DNA from: Pseudomonas putida | GTDB lineage: Bacteria; Pseudomonadota; Gammaproteobacteria; Pseudomonadales; Pseudomonadaceae | Direction: 5' to 3' | Length of the DNA stretch: 64,000 nucleotides | Assembly: GCF_001636055.1 (NCBI RefSeq) | Contig: NZ_CP011789.1 | Span: forward strand, 5,022,001 to 5,086,000 | Translations under genes and position numbers: made by a program | The notes under the pieces: model-generated | Databases searched by the model: none | The model's input: the letters and a program-made list of their open reading frames with translations, nothing else | What the model was told of the DNA's origin: nothing | Part shown: one piece after another, positions 25,448 through 34,004 of the stretch | Layout of the letters: each line of letters opens with the position of its first letter | Numbering within the stretch: position 1 is the first letter of the stretch

Positions 25448-26620
25448 ATGCCCCTTTCACTGTTGATCCTGGCGCTGAGCGCCTTTGCCATCGGCACCAC
25501 CGAGTTCGTCATCATGGGCCTGCTGCCCGATGTGGCGCGCGACCTGGGGGTGAGCATTCCCGGCGCCGGCTGGCTGGTGACCGGCTACGCCCTGGGCGTG
25601 GCGATCGGAGCGCCGTTCATGGCCCTGGCCACGGCCCGTCTGCCACGCAAGGCGGCATTGGTGGTGCTGATGGGCGTGTTCATCGTCGGCAATCTGCTGT
25701 GTGCAGTGGCCAGCGACTACAACCTGCTGATGTTCGCCCGCGTGGTCACCGCCCTGTGCCACGGTGCCTTCTTCGGTATCGGCTCGGTGGTCGCGGCCAG
25801 CCTGGTGCCGGCCAACCGCCGCGCCTCGGCCGTGGCCCTGATGTTCACCGGCCTGACCCTGGCCAACGTGCTCGGCGTGCCACTGGGCACCGCCCTGGGC
25901 CAGGTCGCCGGCTGGCGCTCGACCTTCTGGGCCGTGACCGGCATCGGCGTGATCGCATTGATCGGCCTGATCCGCTTCCTGCCCCTGCAACAGGATGCCG
26001 AAAAGGTCGACATGCGTGCTGAACTCGCCTCCCTCAAGGGTGCCCGGATCTGGTTGTCGCTGAGCATGACCGTACTGTTCTCGGCCTCGGTGTTCGCCCT
26101 GTTCACCTACGTCGCGCCACTGCTCGGTGATGTTACCGGCGTATCGCCACGCGGCGTGACCTGGACCCTGGTGCTGATCGGCCTGGGCCTGACGCTGGGT
26201 AACATCCTCGGAGGCAAGCTTGCAGATCGCCGCCTCGCCGCCACGCTGGTGGGCGTGTTCGCCACCATGGCGGTGGTCTCCACCCTGTTCAGCTGGACCA
26301 GCAACGCGCTGGTGCCCGCCGAAATCACCCTGTTCCTCTGGGCCACCGCTGCCTTCGCCGCCGTTCCGGCGCTGCAGGTCAACGTGGTCACCTACGGCAA
26401 GGATGCGCCGAACCTGGTCTCGACCCTGAATATTGGCGCTTTCAACCTGGGCAACGCCCTGGGCGCCTGGGTCGGCGGCAGCGTCATCGCCCATGGCCTG
26501 GGCCTGACCAGCGTACCGCTGGCTGCAGGTGCCCTGGCTGTCCTGGCGCTGATCGTCACCCTGATCACTTTCAACCAGCGCGGCGACAACGACGCCGAAC
26601 TGGCCGCTGCATCCAACTGA
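25448..26620 (+). CDS. MFS efflux transporter, DHA1/AraJ type
   Basis: A 390-residue inner-membrane transporter with 12 hydrophobic segments. ALSAFAIGTTEFVIMGLLPDVARDLGVSIPGAGWLVTGYALGVAIGAP is the opening pattern of the DHA1 sugar/drug efflux group, and the motif-A-like loop reads ATARLPRKAALV. A conserved Pro-Gly-like motif C lies near GLTLANVLGVPLGT. It is 13 bases after arsR and 19 before xenB, one operon. The partner reductase suggests export of reactive electrophiles or their reduction products; the substrate is not shown by sequence. Confidence 0.9.
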   Translation: MPLSLLILALSAFAIGTTEFVIMGLLPDVARDLGVSIPGAGWLVTGYALGVAIGAPFMALATARLPRKAALVVLMGVFIVGNLLCAVASDYNLLMFARVVTALCHGAFFGIGSVVAASLVPANRRASAVALMFTGLTLANVLGVPLGTALGQVAGWRSTFWAVTGIGVIALIGLIRFLPLQQDAEKVDMRAELASLKGARIWLSLSMTVLFSASVFALFTYVAPLLGDVTGVSPRGVTWTLVLIGLGLTLGNILGGKLADRRLAATLVGVFATMAVVSTLFSWTSNALVPAEITLFLWATAAFAAVPALQVNVVTYGKDAPNLVSTLNIGAFNLGNALGAWVGGSVIAHGLGLTSVPLAAGALAVLALIVTLITFNQRGDNDAELAAASN

Positions 26621-26639
26621 CCTACGCGAGGCTTGCGAT

Positions 26640-27689
26640 ATGACCACGCTTTTCGATCCGATCACCCTGGGCGACCTCGAGCTGCCCAACCGCATCATCA
26701 TGGCCCCGCTGACCCGCTGCCGTGCCGACGAGGGCCGCGTGCCCAACGCACTGATGGCCGAGTACTACGTGCAGCGCGCCAGCGCCGGCCTGATCCTCAG
26801 CGAAGCCACTTCGGTCACGCCGATGGGCGTCGGCTATCCCGACACCCCCGGCATCTGGTCCAACGACCAGGTCCGTGGCTGGCTCAACGTGACCCAGGCC
26901 GTGCATGGCGCCGGCGGGCGCATCTTCCTGCAACTGTGGCACGTGGGGCGCATCTCCCACCCGTCGTACCTGAACGGTGAGCTACCGGTGGCCCCAAGCG
27001 CGATCCAGCCCAAAGGCCACGTCAGCCTGGTGCGTCCGCTGAGCGACTACCCGACTCCACGTGCGCTGGAAACCGAAGAAATCGCTGACATCGTCGAGGC
27101 TTACCGGACCGGTGCCGAGAACGCCAAGGCTGCTGGTTTCGACGGCGTGGAAATCCATGGCGCCAATGGTTACCTGCTCGATCAGTTCCTGCAGAGCAGC
27201 ACCAACCAGCGCTCCGACCAATACGGCGGCTCGCTGGAAAACCGTGCCCGCCTGCTGCTGGAAGTGACCGACGCGGTGGTCGGTGTGTGGGGCGCCAAGC
27301 GCGTTGGCGTGCATCTCGCACCACGGGCCGATGCCCATGACATGGGCGACGCCGACCGCGCCGAGACCTTCACCTACGTTGCCCGTGAACTGGGCAAGCG
27401 CGGCATCGCCTTCATCTGCTCGCGGGAAAAAGAAGCCGACGACAGCATCGGCCCGCTGATCAAAGAGGCGTTCGGCGGCCCCTACATCGTCAACGAACGC
27501 TTCACCAAGGCCACCGCCAACGCAGCACTGGCCAGCGGCAAGGCCGATGCCGTCGCCTTCGGCATCCCGTTCATCGCCAACCCAGACCTGCCAGCACGCC
27601 TGGCAGCCGATGCGCCGCTGAACGAGCCGCACCCCGAGACGTTCTACGGCAAAGGGCCAGTGGGCTACATCGACTATCCGCGTTTGTAA
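26640..27689 (+). CDS. xenB: Old yellow enzyme-type alkene/xenobiotic reductase (XenB-like)
   Basis: A 349-residue FMN-dependent reductase with a TIM barrel. Motifs are MAPLTRCRADEG, LQLWHVGRISHPSYL, EIHGANGYLLDQFLQSSTNQRSDQYGGSLENRARLLLEV, and AFGIPFIANPDLPARL. The His-Gly-Ala-Asn motif is the usual substrate anion-binding pair and GGSLENR is diagnostic. Enzymes of this type reduce activated alkenes and nitro compounds such as nitroglycerin and TNT; XenB is the name used in P. putida and P. fluorescens. It is third in the arsR operon. A 13-bp hairpin follows the stop. Confidence 0.92.
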   Translation: MTTLFDPITLGDLELPNRIIMAPLTRCRADEGRVPNALMAEYYVQRASAGLILSEATSVTPMGVGYPDTPGIWSNDQVRGWLNVTQAVHGAGGRIFLQLWHVGRISHPSYLNGELPVAPSAIQPKGHVSLVRPLSDYPTPRALETEEIADIVEAYRTGAENAKAAGFDGVEIHGANGYLLDQFLQSSTNQRSDQYGGSLENRARLLLEVTDAVVGVWGAKRVGVHLAPRADAHDMGDADRAETFTYVARELGKRGIAFICSREKEADDSIGPLIKEAFGGPYIVNERFTKATANAALASGKADAVAFGIPFIANPDLPARLAADAPLNEPHPETFYGKGPVGYIDYPRL

Positions 27690-27698
27690 TGCGCGCCG

Positions 27699-27729
27699 CA
27701 GAGAATGAGCCTTGCCGGCTCGTTCTCTG
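27699..27729 (+). terminator. Hairpin after xenB, probable terminator
   Basis: The arms CAGAGAATGAGCC and GGCTCGTTCTCTG pair over 13 bp with one G-U wobble around a TTGCC loop. No T run follows, so intrinsic termination is uncertain. It marks the left edge of the accessory block. Confidence 0.55.
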
Positions 27730-27914
27730 CCGCCAGTCGACCCGACGCATTTGGCAGGCCCAGATAAGGATCCGGTCGGATCACGACCATTGACATTGAC
27801 TGTCGCGGCGCAAGCCCGGCACGTACTACCTAATATTTTTGCCAGTTTCCAATCAGCCGTTCACACCGTTGAATAGGACGTCACGCAAACCCGCGCCCGC
27901 ACCGGGAGTAGATG

Positions 27915-29702
27915 ATGTCGACAACGCCGCACCTTCATGCACAAAACGCGCTACTGCCCCGCCCCACAGTGGACTATTCCGTAAGGGGGGAACTGGACCC
28001 CGAAAAAGTCCCCGCCGGTGGCACCTCGCTCCGGGTACCGGCAACGGCAGACACCCAGGTCGGGGACACGCTCCATGCGTTCTGGACTGGGCCGGAAAAC
28101 GACGAGAACGACTCCCTCACCGACTACATTCCGATCAACCAGGCAAATGCGGGGCGCGAGATACCTTTTCCCGTCCCGAAAAGATTCGTCACTGCCAGCG
28201 AGGGAAAACAGGTCGGGGTGAAATACGAAATCGAACGAGAACGACAGCGCCTTCCCTCGGAAGAACTGGTCCTGAGGATCGGCAGTACACAGGTCCACTA
28301 CCCCCGACCTAGCGTGGTACAGGCGCCTGGGGACAGGCTCGACCCCATGGTGGCACAGGACGGAGTCGAAGTATTGGTCACTTATCCCGACATGCGGACA
28401 GACCAGACCATCACGATGTACTGGCAAGGCACACCTGGCGCAGGGACCCCCGATCCACAGTCCAAACCAGGCAGTGGATCGGGAAGCCAGTCCTTCGATA
28501 CTCTCGCCTCGGTGGTGGGCGCAAATGTCGGTAAAAGCGTGACGCTGTACTACAGCGTTGTCTCACCAGGCGCAGACCGAATCGAGTCAGCCCGGACGAC
28601 ACTGACGGTATCACCCTTCGCCGATACCGACCTCCCCTCCCCGGACGCGGACGAAAGTCGCAACGGAATACTCGACCTCAGTACCTTCGCCTCGGATGCC
28701 AACCTCATAGCCTCACCCTGGCCACTGATTGCCGTCGGACAACGCTGCTGGATGGAAGCAAAGGGCGAGAACAGCGATGGCTCAGAGTACGCCAAACCTG
28801 TTGCTATCGGCCTGTCCATCACACCATCACACCTCTCCGATGGACTGCGCTTGCCACTGGCGCGCAGGGACCTGGAGGGCTTGCGTGATAACAGCACCTT
28901 GACACTCTCGTTACGGGTCACCTTCGACGGAGCCAATGATCCCGCTTCGTCCCAGGCATTTCCCATCATGAATCTGCGGGTGGTGATCAAACCGGCAACG
29001 GCCCTGCCTGCCCTGGCCATCGTCCAGGCAGTCGGAGGCAAGCTCGCCCCCCTGCATGCTCTAGGCTCGGCAATCGCGAAGATCCGTTACCCCGGCATGC
29101 TCCCGAGCGACACACTGGTGCTCTATTACCAGGAGAGTCCAGGAACATACGTCCCCGTGGAAGGCTACGCATCAGGCAGCGCCACCCAGACTCAGTACAT
29201 GACCGTTCCACATGCAGTGCTAGCATCGCATTTGGGGCGCTCACTGGTATTGAACTACCGGCTGATTCGCGCCGACCCCACTATTCCCGAGGCCAGCAGC
29301 CAGGATTTAACGCTGGAGGTACTGCCCTTTTCGCCAGAAATATTACGCGCTCCAATGCCAGAGCAGGCCACGGATGGGGTACTGGACCTCAAACGCTTCA
29401 CAGCAGATGCGGCATTGGTGCTGGAGGATTGGTTCTTCATGGCTGCAGGGCAACGACTATGGCTTACTGTCAGCGGCACGCTGGCGACGGGAGGCCCTTT
29501 CAGTCGACAACTTGCCGAGGCGCACGTCATAACGGCCGAACAGGCGGGGCTGGCATTGGTCTACAAACTCGAGAGACGTGATCTGGCCTCACTCGAATCG
29601 GGCAGTGAACTGCGCTTCGAAACCTGGGTGAACTTCGAAGGCAACGATCGGAAGACACGCGCATTGGCCTTTCCGGTGTCGACAGTCACGGTCCGTCAGT
29701 AG
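27915..29702 (+). CDS. Ig-like modular protein with A-B-A-B repeats
   Basis: A 595-residue protein with no signal peptide or membrane segment. After an N-terminal A-type domain (about residues 15-125) it has two A-B pairs. A modules start near residues 140 (DRLDPMVAQDG...YPDM) and 375 (GKLAPLHALG...YPGM). B modules start near 250 (NGILDLSTF...GQRCW) and 487 (DGVLDLKRF...GQRLW), each ending in a V-F/N-F-x-G-N-D-type strand. The modules match those of the 1,729-residue protein in the same block. I chose ATG at 27915 over 27912 because of spacing to GGGAG at 27904-27908. No function can be assigned; beta-sandwich repeats suggest binding or scaffolding. It is transcribed opposite to the main block. 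Confidence 0.75.
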   Translation: MSTTPHLHAQNALLPRPTVDYSVRGELDPEKVPAGGTSLRVPATADTQVGDTLHAFWTGPENDENDSLTDYIPINQANAGREIPFPVPKRFVTASEGKQVGVKYEIERERQRLPSEELVLRIGSTQVHYPRPSVVQAPGDRLDPMVAQDGVEVLVTYPDMRTDQTITMYWQGTPGAGTPDPQSKPGSGSGSQSFDTLASVVGANVGKSVTLYYSVVSPGADRIESARTTLTVSPFADTDLPSPDADESRNGILDLSTFASDANLIASPWPLIAVGQRCWMEAKGENSDGSEYAKPVAIGLSITPSHLSDGLRLPLARRDLEGLRDNSTLTLSLRVTFDGANDPASSQAFPIMNLRVVIKPATALPALAIVQAVGGKLAPLHALGSAIAKIRYPGMLPSDTLVLYYQESPGTYVPVEGYASGSATQTQYMTVPHAVLASHLGRSLVLNYRLIRADPTIPEASSQDLTLEVLPFSPEILRAPMPEQATDGVLDLKRFTADAALVLEDWFFMAAGQRLWLTVSGTLATGGPFSRQLAEAHVITAEQAGLALVYKLERRDLASLESGSELRFETWVNFEGNDRKTRALAFPVSTVTVRQ

Positions 29703-29720
29703 TCCCTGAGGCAAGAACTC

Positions 29721-29760
29721 GAGCCCGCGCACCCAAGTCAGTGCGCGGGCTCGGGCGTTT
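29721..29760. terminator. Terminator-like hairpin between convergent genes
   Basis: The arms GAGCCCGCGCAC (29721-29732) and GTGCGCGGGCTC (29741-29752) pair perfectly over 12 bp with an 8-base loop, followed by GGGCGTTTT. It separates the Ig-like gene from the autotransporter. Confidence 0.8.
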
Positions 29761-31959
29761 TCAGAAGTTGTAACGCAGGCCAAGATTCACACCGTAGGGC
29801 TGCTCGATGTTTTCGCCGTTGCTGTACTGGAACTCGCCGTGCAATTGCAATACCTCGGACACCTGAGCCGCCAGGCCTACGGCAAACTCCCCACGGGTGC
29901 CGGAAAGATCGTTGCTGAAGCGGTTGTCATTGACCCTGACCTTGTTGCCCTTGATGAACTCATGAGCCGCAGCTGCTTTCACATAGGGCTGCAGGGTTGC
30001 GCCACCCTCAAGCTGAATGTTGCGCCCGAGTTGGGCACCCAACTTGCCCAGTACCGAATCGGCACCCTCACTGCGCGCTCGCAAACCGTTGTCCAGTGAG
30101 TAACTGTCAGAGCCAACCCACAGGGTCGACAATTGGGTGAAGGGTTCCACGTACCAGCCGTCGTCGAGCTTGATGTGCTTGCCGACTTCGATCGAGGCGC
30201 CCAGGCCACTGTTGTCGTAGCTGCCTTTGGCTCGCACGCCATCACTCATGATTACGTCGCCGCGATTGTCGAAACGGTTGTACTTGATTACGCCATCGAC
30301 GTAATAGCCGGCGTCGGACATCCAAGTGGTATAGGCACCCACATAGTAGCTCTTGACCTTGCCGGACGATCCCAGGCTGAAGTTGAGATCGGACTCGCTG
30401 TAACCACCCATGACCCCGACCAGCCAGCGTCCATCGTGGCCTGGCACTGCTCCGTCGGCACCGATGCTCAGGCCGCTCTGGTTCTGCTGATAGGCGACAC
30501 CACTGCCCGCGGATGTATTGAAGCGATTACCATAGCTGCGCATCCAGACACCCTGACCCTGCCCCAGGCGCAACTCGCCCATGCGGGTACGCAGCGATGA
30601 CAGCTCGCCATACCAGACGGTCGGTGCCGCGCTGAACAATCCGAGTACTACGCGAGTGCTTGGGGTGACGATCGGGTCGCCATCGTCGGCAAGCTTCTGC
30701 ACCAAGTACCAATTGTCATCGGTTTCACCTTTTTCCAGGGTGTAGACGAACGCGCCGCGGTCGACCTCATGTTCCAGGCCAAACTGTGCACTACCGCCCC
30801 CGGTCTGGACCAACAGCTGCGGCTGGGCACCCGCCTGGGGTTCGTTGCCGGTGCTGCTGACGCTCAACTGGTGATTGCCATTCGCTTCATTCCTCACCAC
30901 CAGTTTGTCGCCTTCGGACTCGGCCAGATCGACCTTCATCACGAACACGCCATTGCCCGACAAGCTATCGACCGTCAGTGTCTTGAAACCCTCGGATACC
31001 GTGCCATCGGTATTGAGCACTACCCTGCCGCCATTGAGCGAAAGGTCCTTCACACCGTCCGTCTGCAGTTGACTCAGGACCCAGGTGGCATTGTCGATTC
31101 CCAGGCTTCGCACGTTGGTCATGTTGCCGGTCAACGTCGCCTGGTTGCGCAGGGTGATGTCTGCATTACTGGTGGAATCGACCACGATATCACCTTGAAG
31201 AGTGCTGTCGTCGACCACGAAGTCTGCCGTCATGCCACGATTGACTTCGAGAATGTTGCCGTTGCTGCCCGAGAGCTGACTCTTGTTGCCAACCAGGATG
31301 TGCGCTGTGCCCTTGTTGCCGTTGCCACTGTCCCTGACAACGATGGCGGCACCGTTCTGGCCGACCACGGTGGAACTGTCGAGGTTGACCCGCGCCTCGG
31401 GCGCGGCAGTGTTTCGGTCCTGGCGTATTTCGATACCCGAAGTTGCGCCGGTGATAGCCGTACCTTGGGAAGCGTTGAGTGTCGAACCCAGTACGAATGC
31501 TCCGACGCCGCCGGTCCCGGTGACGGAGGTTCCAGCCAGGTCCAACGTACTCCCACCTGAAAAACTCAAGCCGTTCTGACCAGTGATGCTGCCGCCGGTG
31601 GCACTCATCGTTGCGGCTGAAGATCCGCTCGCACCATAGGTACCACCAGTGACCGTCGCATTGTTCAGACGCGCCGAGCTGCCATCGTTCAAAGCAAGGC
31701 CGGTGGCTGGACCTCGCCCTTGTATCACGCCTCCATCGACGACCACCTGGGAACCATTACGCGCCTCCACATCAAGAATGCTGCCGCTCGAGCTCACCTC
31801 AAGGCGAGAGCCGTTGAGCAACAAATAGAACTCGGATTCCGGAACGTCCACCCGGGCACTTTCCCCGTCGAGGGTCTTTGCATGGGCGATGCCGTTAACA
31901 GTCATCGCAACCAGGGTAGCGACGAAGGACAAGTGTGATTTGTGCGAGTTGAGTGTCAT
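29761..31959 (-). CDS. Pertactin/AIDA-type autotransporter
   Basis: A 732-residue type V secreted protein. The signal peptide spans about residues 1-27 (ending NGIAHA). The passenger (about 28-440) is a beta-helix rich in Gly, Ser, Thr and Asn (ASGSSAATMSATGGSITGQ, GSTLNASQGTAITG). A pertactin-like junction (LQTDGVKDLSLNGGRVVLNT, then LSGNGVFVMKVDLAESEGDKLVV) leads to the barrel domain at about 465-732 (GQGVWMRSYGNRF, LVGVMGGYSESD), which ends in Phe (NLGLRYNF) as outer-membrane barrels do. No protease motif is seen in the passenger, so it is likelier an adhesin than an enzyme. AGGAAG lies upstream of the ATG. It is the last gene of the leftward group, 197 bases after its neighbour. Confidence 0.9.
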   Translation of the reverse strand: MTLNSHKSHLSFVATLVAMTVNGIAHAKTLDGESARVDVPESEFYLLLNGSRLEVSSSGSILDVEARNGSQVVVDGGVIQGRGPATGLALNDGSSARLNNATVTGGTYGASGSSAATMSATGGSITGQNGLSFSGGSTLDLAGTSVTGTGGVGAFVLGSTLNASQGTAITGATSGIEIRQDRNTAAPEARVNLDSSTVVGQNGAAIVVRDSGNGNKGTAHILVGNKSQLSGSNGNILEVNRGMTADFVVDDSTLQGDIVVDSTSNADITLRNQATLTGNMTNVRSLGIDNATWVLSQLQTDGVKDLSLNGGRVVLNTDGTVSEGFKTLTVDSLSGNGVFVMKVDLAESEGDKLVVRNEANGNHQLSVSSTGNEPQAGAQPQLLVQTGGGSAQFGLEHEVDRGAFVYTLEKGETDDNWYLVQKLADDGDPIVTPSTRVVLGLFSAAPTVWYGELSSLRTRMGELRLGQGQGVWMRSYGNRFNTSAGSGVAYQQNQSGLSIGADGAVPGHDGRWLVGVMGGYSESDLNFSLGSSGKVKSYYVGAYTTWMSDAGYYVDGVIKYNRFDNRGDVIMSDGVRAKGSYDNSGLGASIEVGKHIKLDDGWYVEPFTQLSTLWVGSDSYSLDNGLRARSEGADSVLGKLGAQLGRNIQLEGGATLQPYVKAAAAHEFIKGNKVRVNDNRFSNDLSGTRGEFAVGLAAQVSEVLQLHGEFQYSNGENIEQPYGVNLGLRYNF

Positions 31960-32156
31960 GCTTGGCTTCCTGTGTTGAGTCGCCGTCCTGATTACGCTGA
32001 GCGCAATTGAGGGCTGCGGATCGCCTCCCCACCCTCAGGCCCAGGTGCAGTCGAGCCTGAGCAGATCATGGTGAAACGCTGGATGGCCGCGAATTATCCA
32101 AATCCTTTCCCATCAGCTATGTAGGATTTTCCCTATATTTTTAACCTCCAATCGCT

Positions 32157-34004
32157 TCAGGGCTGCACCGCCTGGTCTGTAGACAGGTATGTGAAGGGAT
32201 CACCCTTACCATACTGGCTCTCATCCAGCCGGATCACCGGCACCCAAAGATTGGTACGGGTTTTGTACTTTGTCTGGTACACCTTGGCGTCCGCCGCTCC
32301 CCCGGCCTTGCTGGCAATGTAGTAGAAGGCTTCGATAGGCAATCTATCGCCGATGTTCTGAGGCCAGGTCTGGATGAGAATTTCGTTCCAGCCATAAGTC
32401 ATGTTAGGTAAAGGTGTAGCCCTCGCTTGCAGCGAGGCCAAGAACTGGGAAGCTACCTGCGTACTAAGTGAGCATTGGTAGGCTGAACTAGGCACGCCAC
32501 GCGCATGATTGACCCATTGTGCTGCCGTGGTAACGTTGATCGCCGCGCAGGAACTCTGGTCGACGGCATCAAGGGTACGTCGCAGTCCGCATCCATTGTT
32601 ATTGGCGTTCGTCGAAGTGCTTGCGTTGTAGGGGTAGATACAGCGCAAGGTCTGGGCCTTGCCTTGCGCGATGGCAGTTTCCTGATCCGTGAAGATGAAA
32701 CCACTGCGTCCATAGAGACCAGGCGTATGGGAATCCATACGAATGAACGAAAACGACACGGACCCCAGGTTTACCGATCCAGGACTTGGATTCCATGGAT
32801 CGAACGCGTCGTTGGTCGTGCCCCGCGTTATCACACCACTGCAGTAATAAGCTGGCGTGTTGCCGTTGCAGGCGGCTGGCACCGCCCGATAACGTTCATT
32901 CAAGCGTGCCGCGACGATCTCTCCAGGGGGCAATGCGGATTTGATGATCTTCAGATCCAGGGGCGCGGAGATCACCAGAGGATTACCGCCACGTCCCAGA
33001 CTCGCGGTAATGCGCACGGCCTTGTCCAGGTCCTTGACGACAGCATCCTTGTTGACCTGGAAAAGGATATCGCCTGTGCCGCCATAGCGTTGCGTGGGCA
33101 AGTCCAGACGCTCTACCCCTTGCCAGCGCATACCTACGATGTCGTCCTTCTGCAAGCGTTGAGCCTGCACCTTGATCGGTGTACTCGCTGCGATCCGATT
33201 GAGGTCAAGCTCACCCTGCACCGCCTGCTCGGCGATGGGTGCTTCAAGCGGCGACTGCGCCAATATCCGTGCACTGACCGCCTGGGAAATGCGCAGTGGA
33301 TTACCATCCCCTCCCACACTGGCAGAGATCATCACCGCGCTACCGACATCACGGCTGACAGCACTCACCGGCACCTTGAACGTCACAGGCCCCAGTTTGC
33401 CGATCCTCTGCACCGGCAACGTAGTGGTTTCACGTCCCTTCCACCTGAGGCCAATGGTGTCCCCTACCTTCATTGTGGGGTAGTCGACGTTGACCATCGC
33501 GTCATCGTTGCCAGAGCGATAGTCTCCCTCGGCATTGATCCCGACCAGCTTCGGCGCAGGAATCTCGAAAGGCAGCGACTGCACCACCTGCACATCGAGC
33601 GGACTTGAGATGATCAATGGCGAGCCAGGTACACCGACGCTGGCGGTCAACCGAGCGGTACTGCCAACATCGTTCTGGGCCACACTTCTAGGCACTTTGA
33701 ATACGAGCGCACCCACCTGTCCGACGGTCTGCAATGGCATATCACGCAGCTCTTTGCCTCGCCAGCGCAACCCGACCGTGTGGCCTACAGCCATTGACGC
33801 ATAGTTCACATGCACGCTGAGCTGATCACCGAAATTGTCAAGGCCGATAACCTGCTCACGGCCCTCGACCAGAATCGGCGCCGGAACATCGAAACGCGCG
33901 AGTCCCACCTGCTGGCCAAGGCCGGTGTTTTGAGCATTACCCGTGCAACCCGCCGCTGCCAGCAGTACGGCGCTGCTCATGACTATCCAGATGTTGCCTT
34001 TCAA
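32157..34004 (-). CDS. Lipoprotein with Ig-like repeats and C-terminal halovibrin-like domain
   Basis: A 615-residue lipoprotein (signal with lipobox A-A-G-C, Cys at about 19). Residues 35-360 hold three Ig-like repeats with the pattern YPTMKVGDTIGLRWKG and V-T-A/I-S-A-S-V-G-G-x-G-x-P/N-L. The C-terminal domain (about 365-610) has Cys pairs and the order C-x(8-10)-YYCSGVITRG, WNPSPG, FSFIRMD, CIYPYNAS, GCGLRR, CSLSTQ, WNEILIQTWPQ, LPIEAFYY. This matches the neighbour lipoprotein and the 400-residue protein at 43.8 kb. I recall such domains in pseudomonad proteins named halovibrin HvnA, but cannot confirm it. The start is a TTG (34004) overlapping the previous stop (TTGA), with AGGAG 8 bases upstream. 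Confidence 0.75.
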   Translation of the reverse strand: MKGNIWIVMSSAVLLAAAGCTGNAQNTGLGQQVGLARFDVPAPILVEGREQVIGLDNFGDQLSVHVNYASMAVGHTVGLRWRGKELRDMPLQTVGQVGALVFKVPRSVAQNDVGSTARLTASVGVPGSPLIISSPLDVQVVQSLPFEIPAPKLVGINAEGDYRSGNDDAMVNVDYPTMKVGDTIGLRWKGRETTTLPVQRIGKLGPVTFKVPVSAVSRDVGSAVMISASVGGDGNPLRISQAVSARILAQSPLEAPIAEQAVQGELDLNRIAASTPIKVQAQRLQKDDIVGMRWQGVERLDLPTQRYGGTGDILFQVNKDAVVKDLDKAVRITASLGRGGNPLVISAPLDLKIIKSALPPGEIVAARLNERYRAVPAACNGNTPAYYCSGVITRGTTNDAFDPWNPSPGSVNLGSVSFSFIRMDSHTPGLYGRSGFIFTDQETAIAQGKAQTLRCIYPYNASTSTNANNNGCGLRRTLDAVDQSSCAAINVTTAAQWVNHARGVPSSAYQCSLSTQVASQFLASLQARATPLPNMTYGWNEILIQTWPQNIGDRLPIEAFYYIASKAGGAADAKVYQTKYKTRTNLWVPVIRLDESQYGKGDPFTYLSTDQAVQP

